Origin: Prevotella melaninogenica ATCC 25845
GTDB taxonomy: Bacteria; Bacteroidota; Bacteroidia; Bacteroidales; Bacteroidaceae
Reading direction: 5' to 3'
DNA: 64,000 nt
Assembly (NCBI RefSeq): GCF_000144405.1
Contig: NC_014371.1
Span: 806,001 to 870,000 of the forward strand
Each line of letters begins with the position of its first letter. Positions within the stretch are counted from its first letter, which is position 1. Below the pieces are notes generated by a model. The model was not told where the DNA came from and made no database searches. It saw only the letters and a program-made list of their open reading frames with translations. Positions 1 to 7,834 of this stretch are shown here, piece by piece. A program made the translations under genes and the position numbers.

Positions 1-1
1 C

Positions 2-455
2 AAGAACTGTGGTGAACGTATTCGGACGGTACTGAGACGGCGGTCAAACAACGTGGTATATGATTCAAGCGTAAAGACCTTAGTGGTTTATCTGAGTGTC
101 GTTCAATTTCTTCCTTACGGGTCGCATAGCAAGTTTTTTGCGTGAGGTATTTGGACTCACTCCAAGCGAAGGTTCGCTGGTGAACTGGGTAAATGAGGCT
201 AAGAGAAATGCGCAACCTGTGATTGATAAGATTAAAGAATATATCAAGTCATCAGCAGTTGTTGGTTTCGATAAGAGCGGCTTGTACTGTAACAAAAGAC
301 TCGACTGGGCATGGATTGCACAGACTGTTTATTACACATTGCTTTTCCGTGCTGATGGAAGAGGATCGAAGGTATTAGCAGACAAATTTGGCGATAGCTT
401 GGAACGAATGACTGCCGTTACCGACCGCCATAGCGCATACTTTGCACTCCATTTT
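2..455 (+). pseudogene. IS66 family transposase (TnpC), internal fragment
   Basis: Translation from base 2 gives the central part of an IS66 TnpC transposase: a VKTLVVYLSVVQFLPY stretch, then after a frameshift near 119-121 GRIASFLREVFGLTPSEGSLVNWV and onward to TDRHSAYFALHF. The frame changes inside the conserved segment, so the copy is broken even before it is cut. IS66 homology stops at about 455, where sequence from an ISAon1-like element begins on the other strand. Both the 5' end (outside the window) and the catalytic C-terminus are missing. The residual reading frame runs on to 497, but those last codons are not IS66. Confident as an inactive IS66 remnant. Confidence 0.85.
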
Positions 456-1271
456 GGGACTTGCAGCCCTAAATGCCTTAACTTTAGCATTGAATGACTC
501 GGCATTTGCATTCGTAGCTCTGTTTACAAAGAAATTGAGTATGGTTTGATAATGATTTTCAAACGTGTCAATCACCGTGTAGAAATTGTCCACTCCTAAC
601 TCTTTAACCTCATTAAACCATTTAGCCAGCTTCAGCCTTGCAGCATCCTTGATGCTCTTGATGTTATAAATATCGGTAAGTTTCATAGCCAAATCATATG
701 CCTTTTTCAGTGTCGGATAATGTTCAAAGATGATTTGTGCCCTACCTTTCTGTGTTTCAGTCCACTTGGTCTTGTGCTTGGTCAATATGAACTTTGCTCT
801 GGCGAGCAACTGCTTACGCGTGTCACCATTGCTGTATCTAAAGGGTATATATTCCTTACCCTTACTTTTAGCTTCTTTTATCTCCTCATTCTCTTTATCT
901 CTTGCCATCCATCGGTAAGCGATACGCATGTCATCCAGAGCATCATAATATAGTTTCTGCACATGAAATCTATCATTGGTAATAAGCGCTTTGGGAAAAA
1001 CAGAGTGGGCTATGCGCATCATAGAAGATGACAAATCGAGTGTTATCTCCTTGACAGTCTTCCGTTTAGAAAGGTTTATCTTCTTGAGAACCTGAATAAC
1101 GTCCTCTGCCTTGGTCCCTTTAACCACAGCTACCAAAGTCCCTTTTCTGCCCTTCCCCGCCTTGTTGGTCAGAAAAGTATAAACCTCGCCACTGCTTAGA
1201 CAGGTTTCATCAATACTTAGACTCTCACCTATGTTATCTTCAAACAATAGCCAGTCTTGAGCATGTCCCAA
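375..1271 (-). pseudogene. ISAon1-like (ISL3-type DDE) transposase, C-terminus replaced
   Basis: The 298-aa frame contains the DDE-transposase signatures of this family: SLSIDETCLSSGEVYT, a VKEITLDLSSSMMRI segment, ITNDRFHVQKL and finally NANAESFNAKVKAFRA. After that the last 28 residues are read from the neighbouring IS66 remnant and do not belong to the family, so the normal C-terminal tail is missing. The start drawn here is a TTG codon. The frame is open further upstream to about 1394, where it meets a TTTTTTAAAAG run inside the end of the preceding gene, so the two genes could be joined by frameshifting. Probably inactive. Confidence 0.8.
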
Positions 1272-1800
1272 CTGATCCCAGCTACGGTAATCACTGAAAT
1301 ACTCCTTGTACTGTGTGGATAACAGCTTGCCATTTACGCCATAGTGAGCACCGATACTTGCGATGCTCTCTGCGGTGGACTCTATTCTATTCTTTTAAAA
1401 AAGAAACGAACTCGGGGGATAGTCTACTGCCCTCAGCCGTCAAGTCATCATATGAATAAGTAAATATCTCTCCGTTGGAACTGTCACGCCACTTGCGACG
1501 GCGAACATGGAGGTAAACTGCTTTGCCACGAAGGGGGAAGTCCTGAATAACACGCTCGCTGGTAAAACCATAACTGCTTACAGTGCCTAACTTATGGTCT
1601 GACTTTTCCATAAAGTTACGCTCGTCAAGCCAAAAGTCAATCTGCGAAACACTCTCTTGAATATCGACAACATCAAAGTAGTCGGCAAGTACATCTGGAA
1701 AGATACAACGTAATAATTGGTGATTCTTCATGATGCAAAGGTAATAAATACTTATGAAAATATGTGCTTAAGAGTATAGACTTGCAACTGGGTTTTGGGA
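462..1800 (-). mobile_element. ISAon1-like insertion element, truncated at one end
   Basis: Two minus-strand genes in the ISAon1 arrangement (short N-terminal-region protein followed by a DDE transposase) occupy this span. The transposase loses family similarity at about 462, exactly where IS66 sequence begins, so the 3' end of the element is gone. The upstream end is not certain; a GGGTTTTGGGAC segment near 1791-1802 could be part of a terminal repeat, but with no partner to compare I cannot fix the boundary. Confidence 0.5.
1387..1731 (-). CDS. ISAon1-type transposase N-terminal region protein
   Basis: A 114-aa protein matching the small first gene of ISAon1-like elements (internal WLDERN, SYGFTSERVIQDFPLRGKAV and HVRRRKW segments; the last looks DNA-binding). 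It precedes the transposase on the same strand and its stop overlaps the open part of the transposase frame at a T6A4 run, which suggests coupled or frameshifted translation. On the minus strand a TACCTTTG -7 box lies only a few bases before the ATG, so the mRNA would have almost no leader. It may be expressed, but its partner transposase is truncated. Confidence 0.7.
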   Translation of the reverse strand: MKNHQLLRCIFPDVLADYFDVVDIQESVSQIDFWLDERNFMEKSDHKLGTVSSYGFTSERVIQDFPLRGKAVYLHVRRRKWRDSSNGEIFTYSYDDLTAEGSRLSPEFVSFLKE

Positions 1801-1857
1801 CTGACCCGTATTTACTCCCTCTGTACGTACTCAGAGAAGAAGAATGTATATAAAAAA

Positions 1858-3716
1858 GAGGGTGTGTCAAAATTGATACATCCTCTTTTTATTCTTCCTT
1901 TACCTTGTCTACCACATAATTCGTTATTTACTGCAGCTATGCTGCTAATTTCATATAAAATGATTTATTGGGCTTTAAATAACCTATATAAACTTGTATA
2001 AAGTATCTGAAGGTGACTAAAAGTAGCTCCATAACGGCTTTTAGTTCCTTGAGATTGGTTTTTCTACACATTTTCCCTATGTTAAAGGCAATAGCGAAGA
2101 AGGCAAAGTCCATATTGACCTTGTCTTTCCCAAAATGCCTAAACCTCTTGTAGGCTTTATTATATTTTGTTTGTCCAAAAACAGCTTCAGGTTCTATGCA
2201 CCTTCGTCCTCGATGCTTGATGCCTTCTTCCGAGGTCAGTAGTTCCCGTGCCTTTTGTTTATAGTGCTGTAGTTGGTGGTTTACTTCTATAATTCTGTTC
2301 CCTCTTGCCTTAAAACATGAGCCTCTCAAGGGACAACCATCACAGCGTTCTGCCTGATAACGTACGCTGTAAGTAACGAATCCATTAGAGGTTAGGGAAC
2401 GCTTCATACCTATACGCTTCATATGCTGTCCCATAGGGCAGACGTAGAAATCCTGTTCCTTATTATAATAAAGGCTTGCGGGACTGAATGGGTTAGGTGT
2501 GTAGCGTGGACGCTGCTCTTTATGGAAGTAGTTATACTTCACATAGGCTTCCATATTATGTACGTCCATGAACAGATAGTTCTCCTCGGAGCCATACCCC
2601 GAATCGGCTACGACTGTCTTGGTATAACGATGATAGCGTGATTTGAAAGACTCCAAGAAAGAAGGTAGTGTGAGTGTATCGGTACGATTGGCATAGAGTG
2701 CAAAGTCGGTGATGAACTGGTTCTCCGTTGCTATCTGCAGATTATATCCAGGCTTAGTCTGTCCGTTCCGCATAGCGTCCTCCTTCATGTGCATAAACGT
2801 GGCATCAGGGTCGGTCTTGCTGTAGGAGTTTCTCTCTCCCATAATCTCAAGGTGTTGGTCATACTCCTGGAGTTTATTACGTTTCTTCTCAAGTTCTTTA
2901 AGCTGTTTTTTCTTGGTTCTAACAGCCTGCTTATCTTCTTTAGTCTTAGGCTCAGGGGCTGATTCCAAAGACTTGTTCAATTCCTCGGATATCTCATCGA
3001 GCAGAGCTGCAGTAAACTCGACACCTTCTGTTTTAGCGGCATTGTCCTGCGCTATGACATCGTCAACCTGAAGCAAAAGTGTGCGTATTTGTTCCTGCAA
3101 CTTGGCGCGGTTCTTTTCCACGGTTCTCTTCCAAACGAAGGTATACTTGTTGGCTTTCGATTCTATTTTTGTGCCGTCAATATATTCAACGTCAAGACTT
3201 ATCAAACCTTTGGCTGCAAGTACTAATACGACTTGTGTGAATATATTGTTGATTTCCTTTTTCACACGATTACGAAAACGATTGATGGTAATAAAATCAG
3301 GCTGCTCATATCCTGCAAGATAGATGAAATGAATGTCACGCTTGAGAAGCGACTCTATACGACGGCAGGAATAGATATTATTCATATAGGCGTAAAGAAT
3401 CACCTTGAGCATCATTTGTGGATGATAAGGCTTGCGACCACTGGGCTTATAAAGTTTGTAGACATTATCCAACATAAGATTATCCACCAAGGCGTCTAAA
3501 AGACGAACAGGGTCATCTTCTGCGATATCCTTATCGATTCTTTGAGGAAAAAGAATCATTTTCTTGTGTATGTAAGAACGAAAGTGTACCTTTGTCATAA
3601 TGAGATTTTTTGTATGCCTAAAGGTACAAAAACTTTAGGAAATAGCAAAGCCCTGGCTTAAGAAAGTCGGGGCTTTGTGCAGAAAAAAGAGGATGTGTAC
3701 ATTTTGACACACCCTC
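1858..3716 (-). mobile_element. IS1182-family insertion sequence, complete
   Basis: A complete copy bounded by inverted repeats of about 30 bp: the outer end GAGGGTGTGTCAAAAT at 1858 reappears as its reverse complement ending at 3716, and both arms continue into ACATCCTCTTTTT. It contains a single transposase gene. I could not find a convincing target-site duplication in the flanks. A truncated second copy of the same IS is at 7183-7618. Confidence 0.85.
1937..3598 (-). CDS. IS1182 family transposase
   Basis: A 553-aa DDE transposase of the IS1182 type, catalysing cut-and-paste movement of the surrounding element. The N-terminal domain (LLDALVDNLMLDNVYKLYKP, then HPQMMLKVILYAYMNNIYSCR) is characteristic. 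It is followed by a charged coiled-coil-like linker (about 140-250), a catalytic region with VVADSGYGSEENYLF (about 310-330), and a C-terminal GRRCIEPEAVFGQTKYNKAYKRFRHFG block. Length and ends are normal for the family and no frameshift is seen, so this copy may be active. A hairpin with GCCCTG/CGGGGC arms lies just upstream, inside the right inverted repeat region. Confidence 0.9.
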   Translation of the reverse strand: MTKVHFRSYIHKKMILFPQRIDKDIAEDDPVRLLDALVDNLMLDNVYKLYKPSGRKPYHPQMMLKVILYAYMNNIYSCRRIESLLKRDIHFIYLAGYEQPDFITINRFRNRVKKEINNIFTQVVLVLAAKGLISLDVEYIDGTKIESKANKYTFVWKRTVEKNRAKLQEQIRTLLLQVDDVIAQDNAAKTEGVEFTAALLDEISEELNKSLESAPEPKTKEDKQAVRTKKKQLKELEKKRNKLQEYDQHLEIMGERNSYSKTDPDATFMHMKEDAMRNGQTKPGYNLQIATENQFITDFALYANRTDTLTLPSFLESFKSRYHRYTKTVVADSGYGSEENYLFMDVHNMEAYVKYNYFHKEQRPRYTPNPFSPASLYYNKEQDFYVCPMGQHMKRIGMKRSLTSNGFVTYSVRYQAERCDGCPLRGSCFKARGNRIIEVNHQLQHYKQKARELLTSEEGIKHRGRRCIEPEAVFGQTKYNKAYKRFRHFGKDKVNMDFAFFAIAFNIGKMCRKTNLKELKAVMELLLVTFRYFIQVYIGYLKPNKSFYMKLAA

Positions 3717-3877
3717 TTACGTTTTGTTAGGATTTCTCTGTTGGTCTGTTCAGAGTACCTAAAGCGGAGAGAGGGGCTCTTTCTCTTGTTATGTCATAAA
3801 ACATCACGAGATATCAACCTGCTGTTTTTTAGTGTATTGAGTTCATTTCAAGTAAAATGAAAAATCATAGAATTTTC

Positions 3878-3908
3878 TTGGGTATATCAGAATTTGGGTG
3901 TAATTTTG
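3878..3908 (+). promoter_or_regulatory. Bacteroidetes-type promoter for the PLD nuclease gene
   Basis: TTG at 3878-3880 is followed after 20 bases by TAATTTTG (3901-3908), matching the Bacteroidetes -33/-7 pattern (TTTG, about 19-21 bases, TAnnTTTG). The predicted start of transcription is about 3915, some 25 bases before the ATG at 3939. It lies outside the IS1182 copy, so the gene has its own promoter. Confidence 0.55.
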
Positions 3909-3938
3909 GGTGCATAATATCAATACAAAAAATTCAAT

Positions 3939-4736
3939 ATGGCTATTACCAACGCATCTAAGGAGGGTCTGATTCCATTCATTATAGGAGGAGCAGAAAG
4001 TATATGGAAAAATAGGACCGGAAAAGATCTTGTGTCTCTCTTTCAAGCATATGGTTTTAGAGATGATGTTTATGATAATGGGTTGCCAAAACTTAATGGA
4101 TCTAATCTAAACACCTCTAAAACACAATACTCAAGAGCTAGGCTACTTCAACTTGATGAAGAAAGTTTAAAGAAGTTGATAGAACAACTTTTAATAGAGT
4201 CAGCAAATATCAATGAAGCAATAGAAGAGATAAATAACATTTTACTTCCGGATAGAGTAAAGATAACTAATAAAGGGGATCAGGGCTTCATGTGGGAGGG
4301 GGTAATCGTTAATGAGGATGTTCAAAACCTAGCTTTATTTCGGCAAAACGAAAAGCAGGTAATCAATGCTATTAAAGGAGCAAGAGTATCTATTTTGGTA
4401 GCAATGGCTTGGTTTACCAATGAAAAAATTAAAGAAGCTCTAGAGGAAAAACGTCTTGAGGGATTAAGAATTGAGATTGTGACTTTTAAGGATGGGGTAA
4501 ATGCTCACCATGGAGTGGATTTGTCAAACTTTGATCATAAAGAGATTCGAGGAACACGTGGAGGAATAATGCACAATAAATTTTGTGTTATAGATAACTT
4601 AATTGTAATAACAGGAAGCTATAACTGGTCTACAAATGCAGAGTGTAGAAATGATGAGAATATTCTAATTACATGTGACCATAAAACAGCCACGAAGTAT
4701 TCAGTGGAGTTTAGAAGTCTAAAATCTCTATTATAA
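3939..4736 (+). CDS. Phospholipase D-like nuclease with a novel N-terminal domain
   Basis: A 265-aa protein. The C-terminal half is a single PLD-like (PLDc) domain: the HKD motif is seen as HNKFCVID at about residues 212-219, followed by GSYNWSTNAE and NDEN, as in bacterial PLD nucleases. With only one HKD motif it would work as a dimer, like the Nuc/BfiI type. The N-terminal about 120 residues (GLIPFIIGGAESIWKNRTGKD, then an E-rich helical segment) are not a family I recognise. It has its own promoter and is followed only 3 bp later by an integrase pseudogene, so it was probably cargo at the end of a mobile element. A defence role is an inference from the fold and context only. No signal peptide, so probably cytoplasmic. 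Confidence 0.65.
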   Translation: MAITNASKEGLIPFIIGGAESIWKNRTGKDLVSLFQAYGFRDDVYDNGLPKLNGSNLNTSKTQYSRARLLQLDEESLKKLIEQLLIESANINEAIEEINNILLPDRVKITNKGDQGFMWEGVIVNEDVQNLALFRQNEKQVINAIKGARVSILVAMAWFTNEKIKEALEEKRLEGLRIEIVTFKDGVNAHHGVDLSNFDHKEIRGTRGGIMHNKFCVIDNLIVITGSYNWSTNAECRNDENILITCDHKTATKYSVEFRSLKSLL

Positions 4737-4739
4737 CAT

Positions 4740-5547
4740 ATGAATATCAAACGCAATATCATCTTTGCTCTTGAGAGTCGTATGAAAGCAGGCATTCCCA
4801 TCGTGGAGAATGTCCCTATTCGCATGCGTGTGAACTTCTCCTCCCAGCGCATCGAGTTTACTACGGGTTATCGCATTGATGCTGCCAAGTGGGATGCCGA
4901 CAAACAGCGGGTCAAAAATAGCTGCACCAACAAGTTCAAACAGTCGGCAGCCGAAATCAATGCTTCGCTCTTGGAGTATTACACGGAAATACAGTCAATC
5001 TTTAAGAGGTTTGAGGTAGAAGACGTAATACCAACGCCCGAACAGATAAAGGAGGCTTTCAATACTTTGCACAAACCTGCGAGCGAAGAGCCTAATCCCA
5101 AAAAGGAAGCACTGTCTTGCGATTTTTTCAGATGTTTGATGATTTCGTAGAGGACTGTGGACGTCAGAACGATTGGACAGATTCCACGTATGAGAAGTTT
5201 GCAGCCGTGAAAAATCATTTGATCAACTTTCGTGAAAGACTTACTTTTGAGTTCTTTGATGAGCGAGGCTTGAATGACTATGTTATTTATCTGCGCGATA
5301 TAAAGGACCTGTACGCCAAACTTATTATAGAGGTAATGAACGCATTGACGAAGTTACACCTAAATATGCCTTGCTTGGAACACACGCTGGTCGTAGAACG
5401 TTTATCTGTAATGCGCTTGCATTGGGCATTCCACCGCAAGTAGTTATGAAATGGACTGGGCATAGCGATTACAAGGCTATGAAACCTTACATAGATATTG
5501 CGGACGACATCAAGGCGAATGCCATGAGTAAATTCAATCAATTATAA
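4740..5547 (+). pseudogene. Tyrosine recombinase (phage-type integrase), frameshifted and internally deleted
   Basis: The N-terminal arm-binding and core-binding part is read from 4740 (NIKRNIIFALESRMKAGIP, FTTGYRIDAAKWD). At about 5117-5135, in a T-run, the frame shifts and continues as QMFDDFVEDCGRQNDWTDSTYEKF. After YLRDIKDLYAKLII (near 5330) a third frame takes over: RGNERIDEVTPKYALLGTHAGRRTF, then KWTGHSDYKAMKPY and a stop at 5547. The usual block of roughly 180 residues between these parts, which carries the first catalytic arginine and the lysine, is absent. The HxxR box, the later histidine and the tyrosine remain. Dead integrase of the Bacteroidetes phage/ICE type, marking an old element boundary. 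Confidence 0.85.
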
Positions 5548-5559
5548 CACCGAAACAAT

Positions 5560-5761
5560 ATGAGTCAAGAAATAAATAAAGCAGAGAAACAATATTTATC
5601 ACTCATTGTTCGAGCCATCGGTTCTGACCTTGAGCATACGCAAGTACGCATGATAGCCTCTGCAAATGCAGATATGCTTTTCCACTATTGGAAAGTAGGG
5701 CACTTTATTCTCTACCTCCAAAAGAAAGAAGGTTGGGGCAGCAAAGTCATAGATAATCTTT
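5560..5761 (+). pseudogene. DUF1016 (YhcG-like) nuclease, N-terminal fragment
   Basis: The first 67 codons match the N-terminal domain of DUF1016/YhcG proteins (MLFHYWKVGHFILYLQKKEGWGSKVIDNL). This family has a C-terminal PDDEXK nuclease domain and often sits in restriction-modification or defence neighbourhoods. The gene is cut at 5761 by the left end of an IS4 element; the reading frame then runs 15 codons into the IS and stops. The rest of the gene is not found on the far side of the IS, so it was lost by deletion. Not functional. Confidence 0.7.
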
Positions 5762-7182
5762 TATTGCTGTCCGGTAACCCTTTTTCACATATAAAAGTTA
5801 AGGGCTAAAATCCGTATTTGGATTTCAGCCCTTTTTGTTACTTTTGTTTCTGCGATAAAACTTCAATAACATGGGCAAAAGTACACATTTTATCGGACAG
5901 CCGGTCTATAATCAGTTAATAAAATTACTCGATAAGCAACAAATCAAGCAAATCAGCCTTGAAACACCCCGAAGTGAAGCTTATGTGAAGCGTCTTGATG
6001 GGTGGACTCACCTTGTCATAATGCTTTTCGGTGTTCTCAAACACTTTGATTCTCTTCGGGAAGTGGAGATAGGCATGAAGGCTGAAGTAAACAAACTGCA
6101 TCATCTTGGCATCGACTATGTCGTCCGTCGTAGTACGCTTGCTGATGCCAACAAGCGTCGCCCACAAGAGTTCTTTGCAAGCGTTTATGCGTACCTCTTA
6201 GAGCGTTATGGTTCTTTTTTATCGGACAGCCGTCCTAAAGGTGAACAGAAGACATGGGAAAAGCTTCTGTATATGATGGATTCAACTACGATTACCCTTT
6301 TTGACAACATACTCAAGGGTGTAGGCAGACACCCCAAGAGTGGTAAGAAGAAAGGCGGTATGAAGGTTCATACGGTGATGAAGTATCATGTTGGCGTTCC
6401 CATGGTCGTACAGCTTACCTCTGCCGCCACACATGATCATTATCTACTTAAAGAAGTGCATCTTCCTAAGGATGCTACCCTTACCATGGACAGAGCATAC
6501 GTTGATTATGCACAGTTCCAGCGACTTACAGAGGAAGGGGTATGCTATGTGACCAAGATGAAGAAGAATCTCACCTATACGGAGTTGTCCTCAGTAACCT
6601 ATGTAAGCCCTGATGGATTGGTTACACATACAGACAAGAAGATTGTCTTTGAGAAGGGGGAGATAAGACACCAGGCAAGACGAGTGGAACTGTGGAGTGA
6701 CAACTCACATAAGTCAGTTGTCCTGTTGACCAATAACTTTGAGCTTGATGTAAAGGACCTTGAGGAGATTTACAAGCGAAGATGGGCTATAGAGTCCCTT
6801 TACAAGCAGCTCAAACAGAACTTCCCACTGCATTTCTTCTATGGTGACAGTGTAAATGCCATACAGATACAGACATGGGTGGTACTCATTGCCAATCTGC
6901 TTTGTACCGTTATCTCCAGAATGATAAAAAGACACGTATCCTTCTCGCAGCTGGTAACCATGCTGAGGCTCACACTGATGTATTACACTGATTTCATCTC
7001 ATTTATGGAAAATCCACAAAATGATGAACTCATCATAATAGCTAAAAAGGCAAATTCACCACCAAAAGAACTTGACTTATTTGATTAGGGGGCTTGGATT
7101 TCAAAAAAGAATGCGGAATTACCTATATAAAGGCTATTCCGCAAGGATTTATATGTTATTTAAGTTTTACCGGACAGCAATA
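5762..7182 (+). mobile_element. IS4-family (DUF4372) insertion sequence, copy 1
   Basis: A 1421-bp element with ends TATTGCTGTCCGGTAA (5762) and its exact reverse complement ending at 7182. One transposase gene. Between the left end and the gene there is a strong hairpin (GGGCTAAAATCC / GGATTTCAGCCC, 5796-5823), placed so that it could stop transcription entering from outside. The two flanks differ (DUF1016 on the left, IS1182 on the right) and no target duplication is present, so sequence next to it has been deleted or recombined since it inserted. Confidence 0.85.
5871..7088 (+). CDS. IS4 family transposase (DUF4372 N-terminal domain)
   Basis: A 405-aa transposase. The N-terminal DUF4372-type domain opens with MGKSTHFIGQPVYNQL, followed by RRSTLADANKRRP. 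The DDE core shows MMDSTTITLFDN (first Asp), TMDRAYVDYAQF (second Asp) and the YKRRWAIESLYKQLKQNFPL block carrying the Glu of the IS4 YREK-type region. Length and architecture are complete. It is related to, but clearly different from, the transposase at 45511-46743: same N-terminal start and same motifs, with diverged sequence between them. Confidence 0.9.
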   Translation: MGKSTHFIGQPVYNQLIKLLDKQQIKQISLETPRSEAYVKRLDGWTHLVIMLFGVLKHFDSLREVEIGMKAEVNKLHHLGIDYVVRRSTLADANKRRPQEFFASVYAYLLERYGSFLSDSRPKGEQKTWEKLLYMMDSTTITLFDNILKGVGRHPKSGKKKGGMKVHTVMKYHVGVPMVVQLTSAATHDHYLLKEVHLPKDATLTMDRAYVDYAQFQRLTEEGVCYVTKMKKNLTYTELSSVTYVSPDGLVTHTDKKIVFEKGEIRHQARRVELWSDNSHKSVVLLTNNFELDVKDLEEIYKRRWAIESLYKQLKQNFPLHFFYGDSVNAIQIQTWVVLIANLLCTVISRMIKRHVSFSQLVTMLRLTLMYYTDFISFMENPQNDELIIIAKKANSPPKELDLFD

Positions 7183-7618
7183 TTATAGAAGTAAACCACC
7201 AACTACAGCACTATAAACAAAAGGCACGGGAACTACTGACCTCGGAAGAAGGCATCAAGCATCGAGGACGAAGGTGCATTGAACCTGAAGCTGTTTTTGG
7301 ACAAACAAAATATAATAAAGCCTACAAGAGGTTTAGGCATTTTGGGAAAGACAAGGTCAATATGGACTTTGCCTTCTTCGCTATTGCCTTTAACATAGGG
7401 AAAATGTGTAGAAAAACCAATCTCAAGGAAATAAAAGCCGTTATGGAGCTACTTTTAGTCACCTTCAGATGCTGTATACAAGTTTATATAGGTTATTTAA
7501 AGCCCAATAAATCATTTTATATGAAATTAGCAGCATAGCTGCAGTAAATAACGAATTATGTGGTACACAAAGTAAAGGAAGAATAAAAAAGAGGATGTAT
7601 CAATTTTGACACACCCTC
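7183..7618 (+). pseudogene. IS1182 remnant: transposase C-terminus and right inverted repeat
   Basis: This is the 3' end of an IS1182 copy, almost base for base the complement of 1858-2300. Coding starts abruptly at 7183 after the IS4 end (IEVNHQLQHYKQKARELL and onward) and stops with TAG at 7536-7538. The terminal repeat finishes in GACACACCCTC at 7618. The 5' three-quarters of the transposase are missing. The remnant abuts an HTH gene fragment, so this IS also truncated its right-hand neighbour. Confidence 0.85.
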
Positions 7619-7621
7619 ACC

Positions 7622-7834
7622 CTTTACCGCTGGCGCAAGAAGCAGCTAGTGCGTTACCGCTACACGGAGGGTGGCGATGTGCGCTACTTCTTCAAGTCTA
7701 TCGTGATAGCCACGAAATGTAACCGACTCCGCGTATCAGGTATGAGAAACGATGAGGTTCTTGGGCGGCTCAACCGTTTCAAGGACAATCTCATCATGAG
7801 TTCATGTCTTAATCCTAAAAACCGACAATTATGA
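7622..7834 (+). pseudogene. Helix-turn-helix (excisionase-like) protein, C-terminal fragment
   Basis: Read in frame from 7622 the translation is LYRWRKKQLVRYRYTEGGDVRYFF and on to a stop at 7834. This is the second half of a MerR/excisionase-type winged HTH, where the recognition helix (TLYRWRKKGL-like) and the wing (YRYTEGGDVRYF) are conserved. The first half is replaced by the IS1182 remnant. The gene overlaps the following primase gene by ATGA (7831-7834), so the two were once translationally coupled. A GTG at 7649 could still give a 61-aa product, but this would lack the HTH start. Confidence 0.6.
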
